Positions 34,728 through 44,398 of a stretch of 64,000 nt of DNA are shown in pieces; positions within the stretch are counted from its first letter, which is position 1, and each line of letters starts with the position of its first letter. A program made the translations under genes and the position numbers. The stretch comes from Desulfatiglans anilini DSM 4660 (lineage in GTDB: Bacteria > Desulfobacterota > DSM-4660 > Desulfatiglandales > Desulfatiglandaceae). The stretch covers positions 1 to 64,000 of the forward strand of contig NZ_AULM01000021.1 in the NCBI RefSeq assembly GCF_000422285.1. Reading direction: 5' to 3'. The notes under the pieces were generated by a model, which was not told the DNA's origin, did not search any database, and worked only from the letters and a program-made list of their open reading frames with translations.

Positions 34728-35897
34728 ATGCGAATTACCTATGTTTGCCGGTCCTTCCTCGACTACCGGGTGCCTGTGTTTGAGACACTTGATGAGTTGG
34801 TTGAGGGGAGGTTGAGCGTGGTTTTTTCGGATAAAATCCCTGAGCGGGTTATACAGCGGGCGCGTAACATATTGGGCGAGCGGGCTGTGGGCCTTGCAGG
34901 GGAGCGTGCCTTGGGCTTTCACGGCAACATAACCAGCGAGTTTTCCAACACCCGACTGCGCATACCCTGGCAACCGGGCATCCTGAGAGAGATTAGAAAA
35001 TCCAAGCCTCATGTGTTAATCGGCGACGGCTTCTCCCAATGGACCCTGGCTGCACTGGTTTATCGGATAGTAGAAGGTATTCCCCTGGTGGTGTGCTATG
35101 AACGTACGACGCATACAGAACGTAATGCCCAGTGGTACCGTAGGATATTTCGAAAAGCGGTTATAGCCTTTGTTGATGCCATGTGTGTCAACGGCAGTCT
35201 CTCAAGGGGCTATGCGCGATCATTGGGCATGTCTGAGGACAGAATTACCATTGGTCACATGGTGGCGGATGTCAAAGAACTCCATAATAAGCATAAGAAT
35301 CTTCAGCTGGACCAGGTATCGGCGCTTCGTCAAAGCCTGGGCATCCCATTGGATGCAGTGGTCTTCCTGTCGGTTTCCAAACTCATCAAACTCAAAGGAA
35401 TAGCGGAGTTTTTGGAAGGATGGAAACGATTTGCCTGGGCAGATAACGCGAAGCCTCACCTGCTGGTTGTGGGCGATGGACCTGAACGTGGGAATCTGGA
35501 GGCGATCTGCCGCGAGGCAAACTTGCGTAATGTCACTTTTGCTGGGGCGATTGATTATAGCCATATTCATCAGTACTATGGGCTTGCGGATGTTTTCGTG
35601 ATTTCAACGCTGGAGGACAACTGGAGTTTGGTTGTGCCGGAGGCGATGGCCTGCGGACTGCCCATCATGTGTTCTAGATACAACGGCTGCTGGCCGGAAC
35701 TGGTCACGCCTGAAAACGGGTGGGTCTTTGATCCGTTGGATTCAATGGATACGGTTTCCTGCCTTGAAAAATGTCTGGCAGGGCGAGACCGGCTCCCGGA
35801 AATGGGCAGAAAGTCGTTTGAGATCGTGCAAAACCATACACCGGACCATGCGGCCAAGGCGATCCTAAATGCCTGCAGGATCGCACTTAAAAGGTAA
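34728..35897 (+). CDS. GT4-type glycosyltransferase
   Basis: A 389-residue GT-B enzyme: MRITYVCRSFLDYRVPVFE at the N-terminus, VVFLSVSKLIKLKGIAEF opening the donor half, LVVGDGPERGNLE, and STLEDNWSLVVPEAMACGLP, which is the EX7E-type motif. Compact spacing with the genes on both sides (1 bp and 3 bp). It probably acts on the cytoplasmic face on a lipid-linked intermediate. Confidence 0.88.
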   Translation: MRITYVCRSFLDYRVPVFETLDELVEGRLSVVFSDKIPERVIQRARNILGERAVGLAGERALGFHGNITSEFSNTRLRIPWQPGILREIRKSKPHVLIGDGFSQWTLAALVYRIVEGIPLVVCYERTTHTERNAQWYRRIFRKAVIAFVDAMCVNGSLSRGYARSLGMSEDRITIGHMVADVKELHNKHKNLQLDQVSALRQSLGIPLDAVVFLSVSKLIKLKGIAEFLEGWKRFAWADNAKPHLLVVGDGPERGNLEAICREANLRNVTFAGAIDYSHIHQYYGLADVFVISTLEDNWSLVVPEAMACGLPIMCSRYNGCWPELVTPENGWVFDPLDSMDTVSCLEKCLAGRDRLPEMGRKSFEIVQNHTPDHAAKAILNACRIALKR

Positions 35898-35900
35898 ATA

Positions 35901-37217
35901 ATGAGATCACTATTACAATTGATTTTTCCCCGATATTGGCCGCTTGAAGAAGAGTTCAAAAAGCGCGAATCATTTATGAGTTTATCCAAGACCGATCGAG
36001 ATTATATAAGGTTACGAAAACTTAACGAGCGGTGGCTAAAAGCTCAGAATAACTCAAAGTATTATCAACGTATAAAAAAGAAGCATAATTTACCTGAAAC
36101 ATTCTCTTCTATAGAAGAATATATTTCATTGATGCCAATAACGACCAAAAATGCGGTTTCAAGACATCCAAAACATTTTTTGTTGAATGGGCACGCACGA
36201 GGGAAATGGATGTCGACCGGGGGATCCACTGGCATTCCAACCAGGGTATATTGGAAACTCAAAGGACATCTGGAAAGCTTGAGGGATCAGTATTGGGCGC
36301 GCATGTGGTGGGGAGTTGATCCTTTCGATAAGCAGGCGATGATTTGGGGGCATTCCCATACATTTGGCCATGGAATGATAGGAACTTATCATAGGCTTAT
36401 GGTCCCAATTACCGATAAAGCGCGACGGAGGATGAGACTAAGCGCATACCAAATAGACGAATCATCGTTGCGAAGATACTATGATAAGATTGACGCGTTT
36501 CAACCAGCATCTTTATATGCGTATTCATCTGCAGCATTCCTGCTTGCGATGGCCAACTCAGATCGCCCCCCCTTGGGAAAGACCCTTAAAGCGGCGTTTT
36601 TAGCAGCTGAGCCCATATTGCCACAACATAGAAAAATAATTGACCAAATTTTAAGATGTCCGGCAGTGGGCGAATATGGAAGTATTGAATGTGGAATGAT
36701 TGCGTATGAACATCCTTCGGGAGGTTATCATATTTTCGAGAATTCCGTTTTAGTAGACACTTCCAAGAATCCCTCAGGTGGATATGACTTGATCGTTACG
36801 CAACTAAGGGATAGCCATTTTCCTCTATTTCGATATCAAATTGGAGATATGACGGCTAAAGAAATAGAGCGCGGGAATAATGGTCGCGAAATTCTTGGAG
36901 AAATAAAAGGTCGGACCCACGATTTTTTGCGAACACCTTCTGGAAGATTCTGCCACGGAGAAATGATTACACACTGCATAGAACAACTAAGCGATATATT
37001 GATTTTTAATGTTCATCAGAGGCGCGATTTCCGAATAATCATAACAATCACAACAAATGACAGCAAACCATTATCATTGAAAAAGGAAAATTGGTTAAAA
37101 ACGTCTATCCGTACCGCATTGTGTGAATCAATTTCTATCGATTTAGACTACAAACCAGAATTGAGCCGATCTATAGCGGGCAAGCATAGGTGGATAACGA
37201 CCGAGTTCGAGCAATGA
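35901..37217 (+). CDS. PaaK/CapK-like adenylate-forming enzyme
   Basis: A 438-residue member of the phenylacetate-CoA ligase-like group. STGGSTGIPTRVYW is the nucleotide-binding P-loop; GEYGSIECGMIAYEH and FPLFRYQIGDM are later adenylation motifs. CapK-type relatives are found in capsule and O-antigen clusters, and probably activate an acid (amino acid, fatty acid or uronic acid) that is then joined to sugar. No obvious acceptor transferase is adjacent, though an acyltransferase-3 lies at 43424. The Lys expected near the C-terminus cannot be placed with certainty. Confidence 0.8.
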   Translation: MRSLLQLIFPRYWPLEEEFKKRESFMSLSKTDRDYIRLRKLNERWLKAQNNSKYYQRIKKKHNLPETFSSIEEYISLMPITTKNAVSRHPKHFLLNGHARGKWMSTGGSTGIPTRVYWKLKGHLESLRDQYWARMWWGVDPFDKQAMIWGHSHTFGHGMIGTYHRLMVPITDKARRRMRLSAYQIDESSLRRYYDKIDAFQPASLYAYSSAAFLLAMANSDRPPLGKTLKAAFLAAEPILPQHRKIIDQILRCPAVGEYGSIECGMIAYEHPSGGYHIFENSVLVDTSKNPSGGYDLIVTQLRDSHFPLFRYQIGDMTAKEIERGNNGREILGEIKGRTHDFLRTPSGRFCHGEMITHCIEQLSDILIFNVHQRRDFRIIITITTNDSKPLSLKKENWLKTSIRTALCESISIDLDYKPELSRSIAGKHRWITTEFEQ

Positions 37218-37284
37218 CTTAAAATTTATTGTGCTGCATTTTTTCAAAAATTAAATTTTTCTCCTAGAGAAGTATTCTGATATC

Positions 37285-38550
37285 ATGTATGCAACTATGA
37301 GTGATGCATATAAGAAACCGCTGACCCATTCTAACGCCACTGAGCGAGTTGATAAATCCGCTGCCTATTGGAATCAATTGAAAGGGGCGTTACCTATATG
37401 GTTGTGCATTTGGGGGCTTGCCTTTCGGAGGATGGTGCTGCGCCGAGGAAGGTCCGCGGAAAATTTCGCGACCGTCGATTCATTTGCGCTTGTAGATATA
37501 ATTTTAGTTGGGATAATGACGATCCTGGTGCTGAAAAAGCTTGCAAAGGGAAATCCCTCTATCAAGAGATTTTTCCCTGTCAGCGGTGAATTCCTACTCG
37601 CGATGTATTGTTTAGGCATTGTAAGTATGATTTGGTCGCCAATGCCAAGTTACAGCGGGTATAGAGCGTATGAAGTATTAATAAGCATCTTTGCAATCTA
37701 TGTATCGCTATCTTGTTTCAGCCAAAAAAATCTTGAAAAGGGCGCCTTGACTCTTGCCGTTGGTGCGCTGTTTATATTTTATGGTGGCAGGTGGTTGGAA
37801 ACGGGCGTTTCATCAATCGCCGGACTTCATATTGATGCTGCAAGTGCCGCCATGATTTTCGCTTATTGCTTCGGTGAGTTGCTTACTTCTCCCGATGAGG
37901 AACGAAAAAGGGTGCTTAGGAGGCTGGCCGTATTATCACTTGGCATTTTGGTAATATCGACCAGTTCAAGCAGCAACATCGGGGCGGCTTTTGGGGTTCT
38001 GACTGCCATCTTCAGCAAAAGAAATCGATTTCTGGCCTTTTCGCTTCTGTTATTTCTTGTTTTAGTTAGTTTCATGATGATCTCGGGCGCAGATGATTTG
38101 CAAAGCGCCATGTTCCAGATTTTCTTTCCTGGCAAGAATTATGAAGGGGTCATGAGCGGGAGTGGGCGAGTCAGCGTTTTTAAATATTACTGGCCTCTTG
38201 TCTTTGATCATCCTTGGTTTGGTTGTGGTTTTGGTATAGCGACCCGCACGCTCGGTTTTTACGCGAATACCGCGCACAACATATTCTTGGATATCCTTCT
38301 CGCTATTGGCTTCGTTGGTCTTTCACTGTTTTTTTTGTTCTTTTATAATTTTATCACTGAAAACATTAAGGCCACCAAAATCAGAATGAAAAGCGCGCTT
38401 GGCTGCAGGGCAATGTTTGCAGCAGGATTGGTAAATTGCCTCGGATCTCCTTTTATTGGTAATTTTTGGGCAGTCCCAATTATTGTTTTTTCGAGTTTTT
38501 TGGCGCTTCAGCATTTTTCCTATTATCAGCAAACCACCAAGAAAATTTGA
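37285..38550 (+). CDS. Wzy-type O-antigen polymerase/ligase
   Basis: A 421-residue protein with about eleven hydrophobic segments. The family signature is visible in the main periplasmic loop: SGRVSVFKYYWPLVFDHPWF and FGIATRTLGFYANTAHNIF. It lacks the long soluble C-terminal region of the polymerase at 7637. Its place beside glycosyltransferases and downstream of wzx suggests that it is the polymerase of the O-antigen-like cassette, and that the 7637 protein belongs to the EPS core or acts as a ligase. Confidence 0.82.
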   Translation: MYATMSDAYKKPLTHSNATERVDKSAAYWNQLKGALPIWLCIWGLAFRRMVLRRGRSAENFATVDSFALVDIILVGIMTILVLKKLAKGNPSIKRFFPVSGEFLLAMYCLGIVSMIWSPMPSYSGYRAYEVLISIFAIYVSLSCFSQKNLEKGALTLAVGALFIFYGGRWLETGVSSIAGLHIDAASAAMIFAYCFGELLTSPDEERKRVLRRLAVLSLGILVISTSSSSNIGAAFGVLTAIFSKRNRFLAFSLLLFLVLVSFMMISGADDLQSAMFQIFFPGKNYEGVMSGSGRVSVFKYYWPLVFDHPWFGCGFGIATRTLGFYANTAHNIFLDILLAIGFVGLSLFFLFFYNFITENIKATKIRMKSALGCRAMFAAGLVNCLGSPFIGNFWAVPIIVFSSFLALQHFSYYQQTTKKI

Positions 38551-38567
38551 TACGTCAGTTCTGATGA

Positions 38568-40169
38568 ATGGATGGCGTGCATAATAAAAATACTAAGTCT
38601 TTCAAAGTTTTTCTGGCGATGAACCGACTGACCGTTTTAAGTTCGTTTCCCCAGAATTGTATTCTTTCATTGGGCAAAATTGCTTATAAATATAAGTTTA
38701 TTATCCTGTTCATAATTGTATTGGCACTTGTAATAGGCCAAATTTATAACCAACGTTGGCAAGGCGACTTTTGGCAACATTCTGCTGTTGTAGCGGCATT
38801 GTCTGACAATTTCGTTGATCCAGGGCATCCGAGACTAAATATCAATACTCCTTATGAAATGTATTCTCCCTATTTGCTCGTCCTGGCTTTTTTGGCTCGG
38901 CTATTAGCGATACATCCAATCATAGTTTTATCATCTTTTGCGGTTCTAAATCTTGCGTTTTGGTTTTATGCTATGCGATTTTTTGTTACCAGGATCAGCA
39001 CTGCAAAAGATACGCCCTTTTATGCCATCTTATTTTCGTTGGTTATGTGGGGTCCATATCCGTGGATGTGGAGTGGATTTCTGCATTTAAAGGCCATTGG
39101 AAATGTTATACCCTATCCTTCAGCATTTTCCATCGCTTGTACGCTCATTGTCTGGGGATGGGCGATCACCCTCGAAGGGAAGAATAAGTGGGTAAAGATT
39201 TTTTCTATGGCAGTTATTTCGGGAATAGTGCTCTTATCCAACCCTCAAACAGGGATGGGCCTTGTGGCGGGCCTGGGAGCGATTGCTCTCAGTCGGTTGG
39301 CCAAGGGATGCCTGATGCCAGCGTTGCTGATATGCGGGGCAGTGGTTGGCGGTTTTGGATTGGCACAGCTATGGCCTTATTATCCCTTTTTTGATGTTGT
39401 TGCCCCAGGAAAGTCTGTAAGTTATCATCTTGGCAATTATTGGATGTACCACAATGTTTTATTAGGAATGGGGCCGGCGCTTTTGGGATTGCCTTTAATT
39501 ATCTCTAGATTGCGTTATAATCGATATGATCCAATGGGCTACATGGCTGTGATGTTTTCAATTATATATGTTTATGGATATATTACTAAAAATTATGGAT
39601 ATGGTAGAATTATTGTTCAGATAATGTTCATTCTTCATTTTGTCCTTGGGGAATGGTTTGCCCGGGCAATTCAAATGACTACGTCGGGAAAGTTGATGCG
39701 GTTTAGAACTGCCATGATTTTCAAATTCACTAGGGCGGTCATAATCGCCATGAGCCTGTATTTTCTTGCGTTAGGAATTTATAGGTTTCATCCTGGAAGG
39801 GATAGCACCTATGAATCCCTTACGTTTCTTAAAGATTATGTGTCATCTCAAGATGTTGTCATTACAGGGTTGGACAATGCGGATATGGTCCCCTCCTTTG
39901 GAGGGAAGGTCATAGCGACTTCGACTAACGAATCATTCGTAAGTGATATTAAAGCCCGCTGTGATGAAATCCGAGAGTTTTTTGATGTCAAAACAGAATT
40001 GCATGCGCGGGAGCTATTAATCAAAAGGCACAAAGCCAGATTTATTTTGCTAAGTAAAACGAATCCTGATTTGACTGAGAATTTAAAAAATGAGTTAAGG
40101 TTATTTGGAATAACTGTATATAGAAGTAATGATCACGAACTTATATCGATCGCATCAGAAATTTTCTAA
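38568..40169 (+). CDS. Polytopic membrane protein, possible GT-C enzyme
   Basis: A 533-residue protein with about eleven hydrophobic segments. The first external loop has RWQGDFWQHSAVVAALSDNF followed by LNINTPYEMYSPYLLVLAF, which has the acidic/aromatic look of GT-C catalytic loops (Asp in GDFWQH). Residues after 425 are soluble. I do not recognise the exact family. It may be a polyprenyl-phosphate-sugar-dependent transferase. A Met 18 codons downstream (38622) is an alternative start. Confidence 0.55.
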   Translation: MDGVHNKNTKSFKVFLAMNRLTVLSSFPQNCILSLGKIAYKYKFIILFIIVLALVIGQIYNQRWQGDFWQHSAVVAALSDNFVDPGHPRLNINTPYEMYSPYLLVLAFLARLLAIHPIIVLSSFAVLNLAFWFYAMRFFVTRISTAKDTPFYAILFSLVMWGPYPWMWSGFLHLKAIGNVIPYPSAFSIACTLIVWGWAITLEGKNKWVKIFSMAVISGIVLLSNPQTGMGLVAGLGAIALSRLAKGCLMPALLICGAVVGGFGLAQLWPYYPFFDVVAPGKSVSYHLGNYWMYHNVLLGMGPALLGLPLIISRLRYNRYDPMGYMAVMFSIIYVYGYITKNYGYGRIIVQIMFILHFVLGEWFARAIQMTTSGKLMRFRTAMIFKFTRAVIIAMSLYFLALGIYRFHPGRDSTYESLTFLKDYVSSQDVVITGLDNADMVPSFGGKVIATSTNESFVSDIKARCDEIREFFDVKTELHARELLIKRHKARFILLSKTNPDLTENLKNELRLFGITVYRSNDHELISIASEIF

Positions 40170-40494
40170 AGCCTTGATGAAGCGATTTTAAAGCATAAAA
40201 ATTCCTTTAGAATTTGGTGCGGTACCGACGTATATGGTTAACTGACGCAAAACCACCCATTTAAGTTACTACAATTTGTATATTTGTGCCTGTAGTGTCT
40301 GTTTCAGTGCTTGTATTGTAATTTCCGCGCGCTAAATCGTCTTTTTCTGCCGATCATATCGAATATCCATCGCTTCTCACGAGAACTTTCCTGACACGTA
40401 GCACCTTTATCACATACAGTCGCCGGCGAACCGACGAACCGTTGACGTCGGTGGAATCGCTTAATTTGGGATAAAATTATAAAGGAGTGGAATT
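40170..40494. other. Intergenic spacer, no supported gene
   Basis: About 325 bp before the epimerase gene. No frame with protein-like pattern. AAGGAG six bases before 40495 is a strong ribosome site, so a promoter may lie here, but no clear consensus is seen. Confidence 0.5.
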
Positions 40495-41454
40495 ATGAAA
40501 AAAATTATGGTCACGGGCGGTCACGGAACCGTTGGTTATGCAATACAACAAATAGTTTCCCGCGAACCGGTGGAAGGGTACCGCTTTATATTCGTGGATA
40601 TTGGTGATGCTAACCTTTGTAGCAAGACAGCCACCCTATCGCTTTTTGAGAAAGTTCGTCCTGACGGCGTAATCCATCTTGCTGCAGATGTTGGCGGTTT
40701 GTATAAAAACATGGATCACGGGGTTGAAATGCTCGAAAAAAACCTGCTGATGAATATGCATATAATGCAGTGCTGCAAAGAATTTAATGTAGAAAAACTG
40801 GTATCCTGCCTTTCCACCTGTATTTTTCCGGAACTGAGTCTGAGTGATCATATTAGATTGCCTATCGATGAAACCATGATTCATATGGGACCGCCCCATC
40901 CTTCTAATGAGGGCTATGCGTATGCGAAACGAATGCTAGATGTGCAATCTAGATATTATCGTAAACAATATAAGCAAAATTATATTACACTCGCACCGAC
41001 AAATATCTTTGGACCCAATGATAACTTCTCGACTGAAAATAGCCACGTCATTCCTGCACTTATTCGGAAATGTCATGCAGCCATGAATAATGGTGGTGAT
41101 TTCGTTGTCTGGGGTTCAGGCCGTCCTTTGCGGCAATTCATCTTCTCTCTTGATGTTGCAAGACTCTTTATCTGGGCATACCTCCATTATGACGAAGCAG
41201 AGCCGTTAATCCTATCACCTGATGAGAGTCAGGAGGTGAGCATCGCTACGATTGGACAGTATGTGGCGGACGCATTTGGTTACTTTAAGCCATTGATGTT
41301 CGATACCAAATATTCAGACGGTCAGTTTCAGCGAACGGTGTCTAATCGCAAGCTGATGGAACGTTATCCGGATTTTAAATTTACACCGCTTCCCGCCGCA
41401 GTTAAGAAGGCCGTAGATTGGTATCGGGGGAATTTTGCCAAGGCAAGGCTATGA
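40495..41454 (+). CDS. GDP-L-fucose synthase-like NAD-dependent epimerase/reductase
   Basis: Extended short-chain dehydrogenase of 319 aa: MVTGGHGTVGYAIQ is the NAD(P)-binding GxxGxxG loop, LAADVGGLYKNM is a segment typical of GDP-fucose synthases, CLSTCIFPE holds the catalytic Ser, and YAYAKRMLD the YxxxK pair. HxxRQF-like residues appear as SGRPLRQFIFSLDVA. This would make a 6-deoxyhexose nucleotide sugar, but the matching 4,6-dehydratase (Gmd) is not in the window, so it would depend on one elsewhere or use another substrate. Confidence 0.85.
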   Translation: MKKIMVTGGHGTVGYAIQQIVSREPVEGYRFIFVDIGDANLCSKTATLSLFEKVRPDGVIHLAADVGGLYKNMDHGVEMLEKNLLMNMHIMQCCKEFNVEKLVSCLSTCIFPELSLSDHIRLPIDETMIHMGPPHPSNEGYAYAKRMLDVQSRYYRKQYKQNYITLAPTNIFGPNDNFSTENSHVIPALIRKCHAAMNNGGDFVVWGSGRPLRQFIFSLDVARLFIWAYLHYDEAEPLILSPDESQEVSIATIGQYVADAFGYFKPLMFDTKYSDGQFQRTVSNRKLMERYPDFKFTPLPAAVKKAVDWYRGNFAKARL

Positions 41455-41485
41455 AAATTGAACCTTTAGAAGAAACTATCCTCAT

Positions 41486-42244
41486 ATGATAGAACTGACA
41501 ATACTAATCCCTACCAAAGAAGAAAAGGGAAACATCGAACCGGCCGTTTGCCGAATGCCCAACTTTGGTGTTGAAACTGAGTTGCTATTTGTGGATGGCC
41601 ACTCAGTGGATGGCACCATGGCCGAGTTAGAAAGAGTAGCATCTGCGTATCCTAATCGCTGTATTCATTACTTTACGCAGGAGGGTAAAGGTAAGCGCGC
41701 CGCTGTCTGGCAAGGCTTTAAACGCGCAATGGGTAAAGTTGTTATCATTCTTGACGGTGACATTACTGTCCCTCCAGAAGAGTTGCTCGGAGCTTATGAA
41801 ATTCTTTCGAAATCAGAAAACATTTTTGTCAATGCAACACGTTTTCGCTACCCTATGGAAAAGCGAGCTATGCAATTTTTGAACTATTTGGCAAACCGGT
41901 TATTTGCGTTGCTGGTGAGCTTTATTGTAGGGACATGGCTGTCAGATACGCTTTGCGGGACGAAGGGGATGAGAAAGGATGATTTCATCAAATTGTGCGA
42001 AGAGGGATTTCTGAACAACATTGATCCATTCGGTGACCATGAGCTAATTTTTGGAGCTTGGAATCTCGGCATGAAGATTGTTAACTATCCTGTTCATTAT
42101 AGTGCTAGAAGCTATGGATCACCAAAGATCGCCAACATGAAAATATCTGGGGGATCGGCATTTCTTCGAATTGATCTTGCGGCATTGAAGCATAAATTCC
42201 TAAAACGGAGTAAAATTCGGTTTTCACAAAATGAATTGCGTTAA
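41486..42244 (+). CDS. DPM1-like family 2 glycosyltransferase
   Basis: A 252-residue enzyme of the polyprenyl-phosphate mannose/glucose synthase type: LTILIPTKEEKGNIEP, LLFVDGHSVDGTMAEL, VIILDGDITVPPEELL (metal-binding DGD), DTLCGTKGM and EFGDHELIF-like region. There is one hydrophobic stretch (RLFALLVSFIVGTWLSD). Such enzymes make the polyprenyl-phosphate sugars consumed by GT-C transferases, two of which are predicted in this cassette (21503 and 38568). Confidence 0.85.
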   Translation: MIELTILIPTKEEKGNIEPAVCRMPNFGVETELLFVDGHSVDGTMAELERVASAYPNRCIHYFTQEGKGKRAAVWQGFKRAMGKVVIILDGDITVPPEELLGAYEILSKSENIFVNATRFRYPMEKRAMQFLNYLANRLFALLVSFIVGTWLSDTLCGTKGMRKDDFIKLCEEGFLNNIDPFGDHELIFGAWNLGMKIVNYPVHYSARSYGSPKIANMKISGGSAFLRIDLAALKHKFLKRSKIRFSQNELR

Positions 42245-42252
42245 GGCTTCGG

Positions 42253-43431
42253 ATGCGGTTGCTTTTATTACATAATCAATACGGCGCTATCAGCGGGGAA
42301 GAACATGCACTCAGGGCCATTGCGGGCATGCTGGAGGAAAATGCTCATCAAGTTTCGTGGTTTCTGCGCTCTTCTGCGGGGATCGAGGGTATTCGGGGAA
42401 AAGTCCGGGCTTTTTATTCCGGGATTCACAGCCATGGGGCCGCACAGGCGTTGCGTTTATTTTTGAGCGAGCACCCTGTCGATGCCGCCTTGGTCCAAAA
42501 CCTCTATCCGTTTCTTTCGCCTTCTATTTTAAAGGTGTTGCGCGAATTTGCCATTCCGATTATCATGCGTTGCCCTAATTATAGACTGTTCTGTCCGAAT
42601 GGGCTTCATCTGTGCCACGGAGAGGTTTGCGAGCGCTGTTTGGGGGGGAAAGAATACTGGTGCGTGATTCGGAACTGCGAAGACGATCTGTTTAAAAGTC
42701 TGGGATATGCGCTGCGCAATGCAGCGGCGCGAATCAGCAGACGGATTGTGGATCACGTGGACATGTTTGTGGTGTTGTCGGAGTTTCAGCGGCAGCGATT
42801 TATTCAAGGCGGCATCGCCCCGGAACGACTGGCAGTCGTGCCCAACGTCGCCCCTCTGTCAGCGAAGCCATCCTCCAGCGATCCGGGCGTTCTGGTTTCC
42901 TTTGTGGGCCGTATCAGCGCGGAAAAGGGGATCGAGGATTTTGTTGCAGCGGCGGAACGGCTCCCGGAAGTCCCATTTGCCTTGGCTGGCAACTATGACC
43001 AGATGCCGGGCCTGCCGGACAAATCACCGAAAAATGTCTGCTGGATGGGGTTCCTCACGGGGAGTGCGCTGGATGAATTTTACCGGCGGTCCCGAATCCT
43101 CGTCTTCCCCGGGCGCTGTTTCGAGGGGTTCCCCAATGTGATCGCAAGCGCCATGGCAGCCGGCAAGCCGGTCATTGCATCCCGGTTGGGTGCGGTGCGT
43201 GAAATCGTGGATCACGAAAAAACCGGGCTGCTGGTCGAACCACGCAATGTTTCTGAATTGGCCGGCTCCATTCAGCGGCTTTATGCTGATCCGTCTGAAT
43301 GCCTCAGAATGGGCGAGGCCGGGCGGATCAAAGCGGGGACTTGTTACAGCCAGGAAGCGGTTTATCGGAAACTCCTGGAAGTTTTTACCAGAGTTATACC
43401 CCCTGCCCCTATCCTTCCCCATCGTGCCTGA
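42253..43431 (+). CDS. GT4-type glycosyltransferase
   Basis: A 392-residue GT-B enzyme: MRLLLLHNQYGAISGEEHAL, VDMFVVLSEFQRQRF, then VSFVGRISAEKGIEDFVAA and FEGFPNVIASAMAAGKPVIA (EX7E-type). A cysteine-rich patch (CPNYRLFCPNGLHLCHGEVC) in the middle is found in some GT4 relatives of O-antigen clusters. It starts 8 bp after the DPM1-like gene stop and overlaps the next gene by 8 bp. GC content is clearly higher than in the preceding genes, marking the end of the AT-rich stretch. Confidence 0.88.
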   Translation: MRLLLLHNQYGAISGEEHALRAIAGMLEENAHQVSWFLRSSAGIEGIRGKVRAFYSGIHSHGAAQALRLFLSEHPVDAALVQNLYPFLSPSILKVLREFAIPIIMRCPNYRLFCPNGLHLCHGEVCERCLGGKEYWCVIRNCEDDLFKSLGYALRNAAARISRRIVDHVDMFVVLSEFQRQRFIQGGIAPERLAVVPNVAPLSAKPSSSDPGVLVSFVGRISAEKGIEDFVAAAERLPEVPFALAGNYDQMPGLPDKSPKNVCWMGFLTGSALDEFYRRSRILVFPGRCFEGFPNVIASAMAAGKPVIASRLGAVREIVDHEKTGLLVEPRNVSELAGSIQRLYADPSECLRMGEAGRIKAGTCYSQEAVYRKLLEVFTRVIPPAPILPHRA

Positions 43432-44398
43432 ACCGCCCAAACCGAGATTGCACAGGTTCGATACGGCTGCCGGGATCACGATGGTCTTGGTTGTCTTCGG
43501 ACACAACTATTTCGAAGATTTCAGACAAGATGCCATTTATGGCCCACTTCGGGATTTTCTCTACCAGTTTCATATGCCGGTTTTTATGTTTTTGTCCGGG
43601 TTTTTGGTTTTTTATGCCTATAGACCCATCGAGTCCGTTAAGGCTTACAGACAATATCTTTTCAAAAGGGGGCGGAAGTTCATTCCCATTTATTTTCTGT
43701 TGTCGGTTTTCTATATCCTTACGGATTTGTATTTGAAGAAATATGGGATCGAGGATGTTCCCGCTCAGATATACAAGATGTTGTTTTCACCTATCCGGGG
43801 CAGCGCCGGTTTCCTCTGGTACCTGTATGTGTTGCTCATCTTTTATGCCGTCATACCCCTACTGAAAATACTTCCCCGAAAGTTGCTGTACTTGATAGCC
43901 TTGGCTGCTTTTATGCTGACGTTTGTTCCATTGCCATACATCTTTTCCTTGAATCTGGTCGGCAAATACTTTTTCTTTTTCATCACCGGGGGCTTGATGG
44001 CCGACCATATGGGGTTTTTCGAAACGGTTTTACCCAGATGGGGCTTGCCTTTTCTATGCCTGTTCACGCTTCTCTGGGTGAATGTGTTTACCCATACAGT
44101 GACGGTTATGTATCAGGCGACCAGCGTCGCAGGCATTGTCAGCATTCTGTATGTATCCTCTAGCCGGTGGGTTGGAAAAATCAAGCTGCTTCAAAGCATC
44201 GGCAGGCATTCCTTCTATATCTATCTCCTAAACTCCTTGGTCATTGGCATTTTTTATTTGGTCTATCATCGAGTTGGGCTCGATTCTTGTATCCCTCCCC
44301 GGATATATATCGTCATTCTGACGATCTTAGGAACGATGCTCCCTTTATGGTTTAGCATCATCGAAGGACGTCTTAGTGGCCGGAAGTCGGATGGCTAG
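43424..44398 (+). CDS. Acyltransferase-3 family membrane O-acyltransferase
   Basis: A 324-residue OafA/YrhL-type enzyme with about ten membrane segments, expected to transfer acetyl or another acyl group onto the glycan. LHRFDTAAGITMVLVVFGHN holds the conserved RxDxxxG-like start and the catalytic-type His; MPVFMFLSGFLVF follows as usual. I start at the GTG at 43424, which overlaps the preceding GT4 stop by 8 bp; the longer frame from 43175 is only a shadow of that gene. Confidence 0.85.
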   Translation: MPEPPKPRLHRFDTAAGITMVLVVFGHNYFEDFRQDAIYGPLRDFLYQFHMPVFMFLSGFLVFYAYRPIESVKAYRQYLFKRGRKFIPIYFLLSVFYILTDLYLKKYGIEDVPAQIYKMLFSPIRGSAGFLWYLYVLLIFYAVIPLLKILPRKLLYLIALAAFMLTFVPLPYIFSLNLVGKYFFFFITGGLMADHMGFFETVLPRWGLPFLCLFTLLWVNVFTHTVTVMYQATSVAGIVSILYVSSSRWVGKIKLLQSIGRHSFYIYLLNSLVIGIFYLVYHRVGLDSCIPPRIYIVILTILGTMLPLWFSIIEGRLSGRKSDG

